DNA of 6,985 nucleotides from Mariprofundales bacterium (GTDB lineage: Bacteria; Pseudomonadota; Zetaproteobacteria; Mariprofundales; S012-25): positions 1-6,985 of the forward strand of contig WFOX01000182.1 of the NCBI GenBank assembly GCA_015487905.1. The letters are read 5' to 3'. Shown one piece after another: positions 1 to 5,220 of this stretch. Position 1 is the first letter of the stretch. The number at the start of each line of letters is the position of its first letter. The position numbers and the translations under genes were made by a program. A model generated the notes under the pieces. That model was not told where the DNA came from. It saw only the letters and a list, made by a program, of their open reading frames with translations, and did no database searches.

Positions 1-1263
1 ATCCCGCCGCCTGAGGAGGACGACGAAGGCCCGTTGCGCGCGCTCGTGTTTGATTCCTGGTTTGATCCCTATGTCGGCGCGATCGCGCTCGTGCGCGTCG
101 TGTCCGGCGTCGTGAAGCCCGGCGAGCGCGTGCGGCTTATGTCCACGGGCGCCGAGCACGAGGTGCAGGAGCTGGGCCGCCTGCTGCCGCGCCGCCAGAA
201 GCTTATGGCACTCGCCTCGGGCGATGTCGGCTATCTTGTCGCGGGCATCAAGCGGCTTTCCGAGCTGCAGGTAGGCGATACGATCACGCACGCGGCGCGC
301 CCAGCCCACGAGCCGCTTCCAGGCTTTCGGCGCGCCAAACCCATGGTCTTTGCCGGCATCTATCCCGTGGATCCCGCGGACTACGACGAGCTTCGCGACG
401 CCTTGGAGAAGCTGCACCTCAACGACCCCGCCTTCAGCTTTGAGCCGGAAAGCTCCGCCGCGCTGGGCCTGGGCTTTCGCTGTGGCTTTCTCGGCATGCT
501 GCACATGGAGATCGTCCAGGAGCGCCTGGAGCGCGAGTTTGAACAGGATGTAATCACCACGGCCCCCAGCGTCGTCTATCGCGTGCATCTCACGAACGGC
601 GAGGTGCGCGAAGTGGCCAACCCGAGCGAGTTTCCCGAGCCGCAGCGCATCGCCAAGATGGAGGAGCCGATCGTGGATGCGAGCATCTTCACGCCCGAGC
701 GCTTCGTGGGCGCGATTCTCAAGCTTTGCGAGGAGCGCCGCGGTGTGCAAAAGGAGATGCGCTATGCGGGCGCCGGGCGCATGTTCATCCGCTATGAGCT
801 GCCGCTCGCCGAGATCGTCGTGGATTTCTTTGACCGGCTCAAGACGGTCTCGCGCGGCTATGCGTCCATGGACTACGAGCTTGCGGGCTGGCGCGAGGCC
901 GATGTGGTCAAGTTGGACATCCGCGTGCACGGCGAGGTCGTGGATGCGCTTTCGCTCATCGTCCATCGCCAGATGGCCGAGCGGCGCGGGCGCGCGATCG
1001 TGAAGCGCTTGAAGGAGCTGATCCCGCGCCAGCAGTTTGATGTCGCGATTCAGGCCGCGATCGGCGCGCGCGTGATCGCGCGCGAGACGATCAAGGCGCT
1101 GCGCAAGAATGTGACGGCCAAGTGCTATGGCGGCGATGTCACGCGCAAGCGCAAGCTTTTGGAGAAGCAAAAGAAGGGCAAAAAACGGCTCAAGCAGATC
1201 GGGCGCGTGGAGGTGCCGCAGGAGGCCTTTCATGCCGTGCTGCGCGTGAAGGACGAGGGATGA
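1..1263 (+). CDS. lepA: Elongation factor 4 (LepA), C-terminal part; 5' end outside window
   Basis: Ribosome-binding translational GTPase EF4, which acts on stalled or mistranslocated elongation complexes and on ribosome assembly. The reading frame is open from base 1 (IPPPEEDDEGPLRALVFDSW), so the codon at 34 is not the start. 420 codons are present; the family is about 600 residues, so the N-terminal GTP-binding domain lies upstream. Visible parts, numbered from the first codon here: domain II beta-barrel at about 12-105; domain III beginning PMVFAGIYPVD near 114, with the family signature GFRCGFLGMLHMEIVQERLE at about 158-177; an EF-G-like C-terminal domain starting EEPIVDASIFTPE near 221; and the EF4-specific C-terminal domain (about 315-420) with the basic stretch TRKRKLLEKQKKGKKRLKQI that contacts the peptidyl-transferase region. 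It ends with TGA at 1261-1263, overlapping the lepB ATG. No frameshift is seen. Identification is essentially certain. Confidence 0.97.
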   Translation: MPPPEEDDEGPLRALVFDSWFDPYVGAIALVRVVSGVVKPGERVRLMSTGAEHEVQELGRLLPRRQKLMALASGDVGYLVAGIKRLSELQVGDTITHAARPAHEPLPGFRRAKPMVFAGIYPVDPADYDELRDALEKLHLNDPAFSFEPESSAALGLGFRCGFLGMLHMEIVQERLEREFEQDVITTAPSVVYRVHLTNGEVREVANPSEFPEPQRIAKMEEPIVDASIFTPERFVGAILKLCEERRGVQKEMRYAGAGRMFIRYELPLAEIVVDFFDRLKTVSRGYASMDYELAGWREADVVKLDIRVHGEVVDALSLIVHRQMAERRGRAIVKRLKELIPRQQFDVAIQAAIGARVIARETIKALRKNVTAKCYGGDVTRKRKLLEKQKKGKKRLKQIGRVEVPQEAFHAVLRVKDEG

Positions 1264-1931
1264 GCGAGAAAAAACGCCATCCGCTTGTGAACTTCGTGCG
1301 CGAGCTTGCGATCGTGCTTGCGATCGTCGCGCCGATCCGCGCGTTCATCGTGGCGCCGTTCAAGATCCCCTCCTCCAGCATGGTGCCGACCCTGCTCGTC
1401 GGCGATTATTTGTTCGTCACGCGCTTTGACTACGGCTTTCGCATTCCGTTTACGGACATCCAGCTTTTCCCCAGGCCCCCCAAGCGCGGCGATGTGGCCG
1501 TCTTTGTCTATCCCGAGGATCCGAGCAAGGACTACATCAAGCGCATCGTGGCGTTGCCGGGCGATCTCGTGGAATACCGCGACAACGCGCTTTACATCAA
1601 CGGCAAGAAAATGCCGCTAAGAGACTTGGGACCTTACAGGTACCACATGGCAAGCGGGCTGGAGGATGTGGCCGAGCGCTATGAAGAGGATCTCATGGGG
1701 GTCAAGCACGATGTGCTGCGCAAGGAGTTTTCCATCCGCGACGGTGTATGGCGCGTGCCCAAGGATTGCTATTTCGCGCTCGGCGACAATCGCAACAACT
1801 CGCGCGATTCGCGCTTTTGGGGCTGCGTGCCGCAGAAGAACCTGATCGGCAAGGCGCGCGTGATCTTCTGGTCGTGGGATTCCGTGCGCCACCTGCCGCG
1901 GCTTTCGCGCATCGGCCATTTGATTCATTAG
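1260..1931 (+). CDS. lepB: Signal peptidase I (LepB), 223 aa
   Basis: Membrane serine protease that removes signal peptides from exported preproteins on the outer face of the inner membrane. The start is ATG at 1260 (MSEKKRHPLV), which overlaps the lepA stop as ATGA and implies translational coupling. The open frame extends upstream to 1122, but that part lies inside lepA. One membrane anchor is seen at residues about 10-33 (NFVRELAIVLAIVAPIRAFI). Catalytic Ser40 sits in IPSSSMVPTL and the general-base Lys94 in YIKRIVALPGD. Box E, GDNRNNSRDSRFWG, is at 175-188. At 223 residues it is shorter than the 324-residue E. coli enzyme, which has two membrane segments, but the size is usual for single-anchor LepB. 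The residue before the catalytic Ser is Ser rather than the common Gly (PSSSM for PSGSM), a tolerated variation in the family. The rnc-era genes that often follow lepB in proteobacteria are absent; a CRISPR array follows instead. Confidence 0.96.
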   Translation: MSEKKRHPLVNFVRELAIVLAIVAPIRAFIVAPFKIPSSSMVPTLLVGDYLFVTRFDYGFRIPFTDIQLFPRPPKRGDVAVFVYPEDPSKDYIKRIVALPGDLVEYRDNALYINGKKMPLRDLGPYRYHMASGLEDVAERYEEDLMGVKHDVLRKEFSIRDGVWRVPKDCYFALGDNRNNSRDSRFWGCVPQKNLIGKARVIFWSWDSVRHLPRLSRIGHLIH

Positions 1932-2084
1932 CGACCGTCTGCATCGCGCCGCGAAGGGCTTGACGCGCGCCGAGCGCGCTGGCATGTTGCGGGCTTGTGG
2001 GGAGTGAACTCCCGCGCGCGGTCGGATTTTTGTGAACCGGTCGCGTAAGTCGTTCTTTACAAATGATTTTTTCGGGGTGAGCGG
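1932..2084 (+). promoter_or_regulatory. Probable CRISPR leader region
   Basis: This 153-bp stretch between the lepB stop and the first CRISPR repeat has no supportable gene. Its right half (about 2043-2074) is clearly richer in A and T than the surroundings, including TTCTTTACAAATGATTTTTT, as expected of a leader that carries the array promoter. The leader is placed on this side because the degenerate repeat lies at the opposite end of the array. No convincing -35/-10 pair could be assigned. Confidence 0.5.
2000..2031 (+). terminator. Weak candidate terminator after lepB
   Basis: A short hairpin GGGAG-TGAA-CTCCC occupies 2000-2013. It is followed by the self-complementary CCGCGCGCGG at 2012-2021 and a run of five T at 2027-2031. 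The T run is 13 nt from the first stem and 5 nt from the second element, so neither is a textbook intrinsic terminator. It is the only hairpin plus T-run between lepB and the CRISPR array and could end the lepA-lepB transcript. Confidence 0.3.
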
Positions 2085-2530
2085 GTCAGAAAGCAGACCC
2101 GCTTTTGAGGGGATTACGACTTTGCCTGCGCGTAGATACCTTGCGCGGCGGCCTGGTCAGAAAGCAGACCCGCTTTTGAGGGGATTACGACCAGGGCCTC
2201 GACATATTCCTGCGGGAGAACGCGGTCAGAAAGCAGACCCGCTTTTGAGGGGATTACGACGCCTCCGCCTTGGCCAACGCCCGCACCTCAACCGTCAGAA
2301 AGCAGACCCGCTTTTGAGGGGATTACGACTTGGGTTCCAGCGCGGGCTTCTTGGGCGGTTTTGTCAGAAAGCAGACCCGCTTTTGAGGGGATTACGACAC
2401 CTCCCCGTGAGCTCCTTGCCCCCGCACATGGTCAGAAAGCAGACCCGCTTTTGAGGGGATTACGACTCGTTTGCGACGGTATCCTCTCCCTTCAAGGGTC
2501 AGAAAGCAGACCCGCTTTTAAGGGGATGAC
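2085..2530 (+). CRISPR. CRISPR array, 7 repeats of 36 nt and 6 spacers, no cas genes in window
   Basis: Direct repeats lie at 2085-2120, 2156-2191, 2225-2260, 2294-2329, 2363-2398, 2431-2466 and 2498-2530. The first six are identical: 36 nt, beginning GTCAGAAAGC, with CCCGCTTTTGAGGGG in the centre, ending ATTACGAC. The seventh is degenerate. The spacers are all different: 2121-2155 (35 nt), 2192-2224 (33), 2261-2293 (33), 2330-2362 (33), 2399-2430 (32) and 2467-2497 (31). The repeat ends GTC...GAC are complementary, and the interior CCC/GGG can form only a weak stem. Plus-strand transcription is inferred from the degenerate right-hand repeat and from the 3' end ATTACGAC, which resembles the 8-nt crRNA 5' handle (ATTGAAAC-like) of many type III and some type I repeats. 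Subtype is not decidable here. Any cas genes must lie outside the window, or the array is an orphan. Confidence 0.97.
2498..2530 (+). repeat. Degenerate terminal CRISPR repeat
   Basis: Compared with the six identical repeats, this copy has G to A at repeat position 23 and lacks three bases near the 3' end (GGGGATTACGAC becomes GGGGATGAC), which destroys the conserved 8-nt end. No further repeat follows. Decay of the last repeat is typical of the leader-distal end and fixes the array orientation. Confidence 0.9.
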
Positions 2531-2586
2531 AATGGCCACTTAGGCGCTGGCATTCGCAATTGTTGAGGCAAAGGCTGGCGAAGACC
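2531..2586. other. Short non-coding joint between CRISPR and REP array
   Basis: This 56-bp segment separates the last CRISPR repeat from the first recognisable part of the REP array. I see no gene, no promoter match and no repeat match in it. Confidence 0.5.
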
Positions 2587-3076
2587 CACTTTTGCAAGCT
2601 GCTTGCAAGCAGCAATGTAGGCCGCCCTTCAGGGCGGCACGGCGCCGGCGCTTGCAAGCGTGGGCGCACATGTCGGGTTGAAGCCCGACCTACAGTGGCT
2701 CCTTACGAATGGTTTGCAATCATCGCCCGTAGCGAGGGGATGCCTCGTCCGCAAAACCAATCGCCGGCGTTCGCAACAACGGCCGGCACGGCGCGTTGCC
2801 CCTACGATTGCATGTTGCACCCGCAGGCGTGAATGTCGGGCTAAAGCCCGACCTACAGAGCGGTTTTTGCGAACGGTTTGCAAGCGGCAATGTAGGTCGC
2901 GCTTTAGCGCGACAATGCGCCAGCGGTTGCAAACGCGGGCGTGAATGTCGGGCCAAATCCCGACCTACATGCCCGCTTTTGCAAATGTTTGCAAGAATCG
3001 CCTGTAGGTTGCGCTTTAGCGCAACACGGCACCAGCGTTCGTAATCACCACCCGTAGAGGCGTGGCCTGCCACGCC
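2587..3076. repeat. Array of nine GTAG-type REP-like palindromes with about 112-bp tandem period
   Basis: Nine short stem-loops carry a GTAG foot (plus orientation) or a CTAC foot (minus orientation): 2617-2638 (+), 2672-2693 (-), 2729-2747 (+), 2785-2805 (-, weak), 2835-2856 (-), 2892-2913 (+), 2947-2968 (-), 3004-3025 (+) and 3054-3076 (+). The stems are 4-8 bp. Examples are GTCGGGCT-AA-AGCCCGAC at 2835-2852, GTCGCGCT-TT-AGCGCGAC at 2896-2913 and GGCGTGGC-CT-GCCACGCC at 3059-3076; the sequences differ but pairing is kept. Starts are 55, 57, 56, 50, 57, 55, 57 and 50 bp apart. Same-orientation neighbours are 112 bp apart, and the linkers between units also resemble each other (a TTGCAA core; TTTGCAAGCGGCAAT or similar before GTAG feet). 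This is the layout of RAYT-mobilised REP/BIME elements. The open frames across it, in several registers and on both strands, come from the repeats and are not genes. Confidence 0.85.
2598..2613. repeat. Perfect 16-bp palindrome at the left edge of the REP array
   Basis: GCTGCTTG followed directly by its complement CAAGCAGC, ending three bases before the first GTAG foot. It corresponds to the TTGCAA-containing linker seen before other plus-oriented REP units and is its most symmetrical version. A second TTGCAA palindrome, CGCTTGCAAGCG, lies at 2649-2660. Confidence 0.6.
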
Positions 3077-3142
3077 CGCATTACCCGCATCGCCGCCTCA
3101 TCAACAAGCGCAAATCCCAAGCTATCCAGCCCCATGCGCCAC

Positions 3143-3171
3143 TAGCCGCAGCCCGCGCTTTGGCCTACACT
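3143..3171 (+). promoter_or_regulatory. Candidate promoter of the cyclase gene, possibly leaderless
   Basis: A -10-like TACACT occupies 3166-3171, six bases before the ATG at 3178. A weak -35-like TAGCCG lies 17 bp upstream at 3143-3148. With the usual 6-8 nt from -10 to the start point, transcription would begin at or next to the ATG. That fits the lack of any Shine-Dalgarno sequence in the preceding bases. Only the -10 match is reasonable; the -35 is poor. Confidence 0.35.
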
Positions 3172-3177
3172 CAGCCT

Positions 3178-4776
3178 ATGCCTCGCTGGATCATTGAAGA
3201 CACGCACGGCATCCGACGCACCTTTGACTTTGATGGCCCGATCACCATCGGGCGTCATCCGCGCTGCGAGCTTGTGGTGTCGGATCCGCTCGTGTCCCGC
3301 AAACACGCACGCGTGTTTCGCGAAGGCGGGACATGGATCCTTGAAGACATCGGCAGCGCCAACGGCACCTTCGTGAATGAACGCCGCATTCAGCGCCACC
3401 CGCTTCAAGACAACGACCGCGTGCGCATCGGCCGCACGCACCTGCTCTTCGTCGCCCAAAGCGAACAAGAGCGCCTCATCTCCAGCGTGCAGCTTCGCGC
3501 CGACGAAGCCCCGCCCAAGTTTGAAGAAAGCCTGGAAGTGGAGCAGGCCGCGCTGTTCGCACCCGCAGCCGAGGTCGTGGATCTCGGCGCATTGCGGCAG
3601 GATTACGAAAAGCTTCGCCTTGGGCTGCATCTTTTAGAGCGCCTTAGCGGTCGCAGAGAGCTTGCGCCTTTGCTCGCCGAGGCGGCAGAGGCGCTGCGCA
3701 GCATCTTCCACGCCGATCACTGCGCGATTCTTTTGCTGGAAGACGACAAGCTCGTGCCGCGCGCGCTCGCCGTGCGCAACGGCGCCAAAGACGAGCTTTC
3801 GGTTTCGCAATCCGTGGTGCAGGAGGTCATGCGCACGCACAACGCCGTGCTGCTTGCCGACGCCGCAAGCGACGACCGCTTCCGCGAAGCCGAATCCATC
3901 GTCATCCAAGGCATGCGCTCCATCCTCTGCGCACCCATCTTGGCCGAGGGCAAGCCCATCGGCGTGGTGCATCTGGACTCCCAGCGCAGCGCTGGCGCAT
4001 TCACGAAGCGCGACTTGGATTTGCTCGCGGGCATTGCGCGGCACTTGGCCTTGCTCGTGCAAAACCAGCGGCTGCTTTTGGAAGTGGAGCGCGAAACCCG
4101 CCTCAAGGCCCAGTTTGAACGCCTGGTCTCGCCAAGCGTGGCCGAGCTTGTGCTCGCCGGCAAGGTGCGGCTGGACAGCGGCGGCAAGCTGCGCGAGGTC
4201 ACCGTCCTGTTTGCGGACATCCGCGACTTCACGAAGCTCACAAGCGGCATGCCCGCGCAAGAAGTCGTGTCCATGCTCAATCGGTATTTTGAGACGGTCG
4301 TAGAGATCGTGTTTGAGCATCAAGGCACATTGGACAAATACATCGGCGACGAAATCATGGCCGTTTTCGGCGCGCCGCTGGCCGTGCCCGATGCCGCCGA
4401 TCAGGCCATCAGTTGCGCCGTGAACATCCAACAGGCGCTTGTGCGCTTCAACCGTGAACAACGCGCGCGCGGCTGGCCTGCACTTGAGGTCGGCATCGGC
4501 ATCAGCTCAGGCGAAGTCGTGGTCGGCTCCATCGGCGCGGAAAAAACGCGGCAATACACCTGCGTGGGCGAGGCCGTGAACCTTGCCGCGCGGCTCACCG
4601 ACATGGCCAAAGGCGGCGAAGTATTGCTTTGCGAAGAAACCTACCGCCGGCTTGCGCACAAAGAGGGCCTGCGCGCGCTGCCGCCGATGCCCATCCGCGG
4701 TTTGGAGAAGCCCGTGCGCGTGTATGCCGTGGAAACGAGCGGGGAAGACACCACCGAAGAGGGCATGACCGCCTAA
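3178..4776 (+). CDS. FHA-GAF-class III adenylate cyclase
   Basis: Predicted soluble adenylate cyclase (ATP to cAMP) of 532 residues with two sensory modules. The FHA domain spans about 15-95, with the phosphothreonine-pocket motifs GRHPRCELVV...VSRKHARV and GSANGTFVN. A GAF domain follows at about 150-296, then a short helical linker (about 297-330). The catalytic domain is at about 333-520. The metal-binding aspartates are Asp347 (FADIRDF) and Asp391 (DKYIGDEIMAVFGAP). The adenine-selecting pair is Lys387 and Thr461 (QYTCVGEAVNLAARL), and the transition-state residues are Asn468 and Arg472. Lys plus Thr points to class IIIb and to ATP rather than GTP. No membrane segment is seen. An in-frame TTG at 3160 would add six residues, but the FHA fold begins after ATG 3178 and neither codon has a ribosome-binding site. 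FHA input suggests control by, or docking to, a Ser/Thr-phosphorylated partner; no kinase gene is in the window. It converges on the pentapeptide gene with a 4-bp stop overlap. Confidence 0.93.
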   Translation: MPRWIIEDTHGIRRTFDFDGPITIGRHPRCELVVSDPLVSRKHARVFREGGTWILEDIGSANGTFVNERRIQRHPLQDNDRVRIGRTHLLFVAQSEQERLISSVQLRADEAPPKFEESLEVEQAALFAPAAEVVDLGALRQDYEKLRLGLHLLERLSGRRELAPLLAEAAEALRSIFHADHCAILLLEDDKLVPRALAVRNGAKDELSVSQSVVQEVMRTHNAVLLADAASDDRFREAESIVIQGMRSILCAPILAEGKPIGVVHLDSQRSAGAFTKRDLDLLAGIARHLALLVQNQRLLLEVERETRLKAQFERLVSPSVAELVLAGKVRLDSGGKLREVTVLFADIRDFTKLTSGMPAQEVVSMLNRYFETVVEIVFEHQGTLDKYIGDEIMAVFGAPLAVPDAADQAISCAVNIQQALVRFNREQRARGWPALEVGIGISSGEVVVGSIGAEKTRQYTCVGEAVNLAARLTDMAKGGEVLLCEETYRRLAHKEGLRALPPMPIRGLEKPVRVYAVETSGEDTTEEGMTA

Positions 4777-5105
4777 TCCACAAGCTCTTGCGGCGGCCCC
4801 GTAAGCCAGGCCTTTTTGAGCGCCCACTTGTCAAAGCGCGCGCCTTGGCGCAGCGAATCCGCAAGCACCGCGCGTACAAAGCGCGCGCTGCGGAAGTCGC
4901 CGTCGCTTAGATCCGCACCCGTAAGATCCGCTTCCGTGAAGTCTGCCTCACGCGCATCCACGCCGTGCAAGCACGCGCCGCGCAAGTTCGCACCGCGAAA
5001 GCGCGCGCCGCGCAGCACGGCGCCTGTGAAGTCCGCCCCTTGCAGGTCCTCATGCGAGAAATCCCGCCCCGCAAGATCCTGACCGGCAAAGTCCTTTGCC
5101 TGCAT
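4773..5105 (-). CDS. Small pentapeptide-repeat protein, 110 aa
   Basis: Nearly the whole protein is one run of pentapeptide repeats. From Phe6 to Leu101 every fifth residue is Leu or Phe, apart from Ala51 and Arg86, giving 20 pentads, about five turns of a right-handed quadrilateral beta-helix. Typical pentads are ADFTG, ANLRG, ADFTE and ADLTG. The start is ATG at 5105 (MQAKDFAGQD): AAGGGAGG lies six bases upstream (5112-5119), and the repeat register starts at once. The open frame runs on to 5273, but that stretch is unlike the rest and overlaps the divergent gene. There is no signal peptide or membrane segment, so it is probably cytoplasmic. The stop codon (TAG, complement of 4773-4775) overlaps the TAA of the cyclase. 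Pentapeptide proteins such as Qnr and MfpA mimic DNA and protect gyrase, but those are dimers of about 180-220 residues with loops or a C-terminal dimer helix. This is a minimal helix, so its function is unassigned. Confidence 0.85.
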   Translation of the reverse strand: MQAKDFAGQDLAGRDFSHEDLQGADFTGAVLRGARFRGANLRGACLHGVDAREADFTEADLTGADLSDGDFRSARFVRAVLADSLRQGARFDKWALKKAWLTGPPQELVD

Positions 5106-5129
5106 CGCAAGCCTCCCTTGTTCGGCTCG

Positions 5130-5158
5130 TTGCCCCCGTTGGGCGCGAAGGGTAAAAA
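5130..5158 (+). promoter_or_regulatory. Candidate promoter of the DUF3422-rnd operon
   Basis: TTGCCC at 5130-5135 and TAAAAA at 5153-5158 are separated by 17 bp, each matching four of six consensus bases. It overlaps the candidate minus-strand promoter, so the two divergent units may compete. The predicted start point near 5165 leaves a leader of about 55 nt before ATG 5221. Confidence 0.4.
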
Positions 5159-5177
5159 GAAGCCGCGCGCACATCAA
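5149..5177 (-). promoter_or_regulatory. Candidate promoter of the pentapeptide gene
   Basis: On the minus strand TTGATG (complement of 5172-5177) and TACCCT (complement of 5149-5154) are 17 bp apart. The start point would fall near 5141, giving a leader of about 36 nt before ATG 5105. The -10 is only a partial match. Confidence 0.3.
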
Positions 5178-5220
5178 AGCGTGCTTGTGCGCACGGCAAG
5201 GGATGGGAAGGCTTGCGCGC

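Noticed and set aside
1122..1259. 46-residue N-terminal extension of LepB
   Set aside because: It lies wholly inside lepA, and LepB family similarity starts at MSEKKRHPLV with an ATGA coupling at 1260.
2032..2454. 140-codon plus-strand open frame with a repeated QKADPLLRGLR motif
   Set aside because: It is a translation of the CRISPR repeats and spacers; the apparent protein repeats are the DNA repeats read in shifting frames.
2560..3073. Several 80-117-codon open frames on both strands (for example 2560-2832, 2660-2944, and 2720-3073 minus)
   Set aside because: All are built from the REP palindromes (peptides such as VGLKPDLQ and CRSGFSPT that recur with such repeats); there is no codon bias or ribosome-binding site, and both strands are open in the same place.
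2085..3076. A link between the CRISPR array and the neighbouring adenylate cyclase as a cyclic-nucleotide defence system
   Set aside because: The cyclase has ordinary class III signalling architecture and makes a 3',5'-cyclic nucleotide; there is no Cas10, CARF, SAVED or effector gene in the window, so proximity alone does not support it.
3634..4461. 275-codon minus-strand open frame opposite the cyclase
   Set aside because: Shadow of the FHA-GAF-cyclase gene, whose GAF and catalytic motifs lie on the plus strand.
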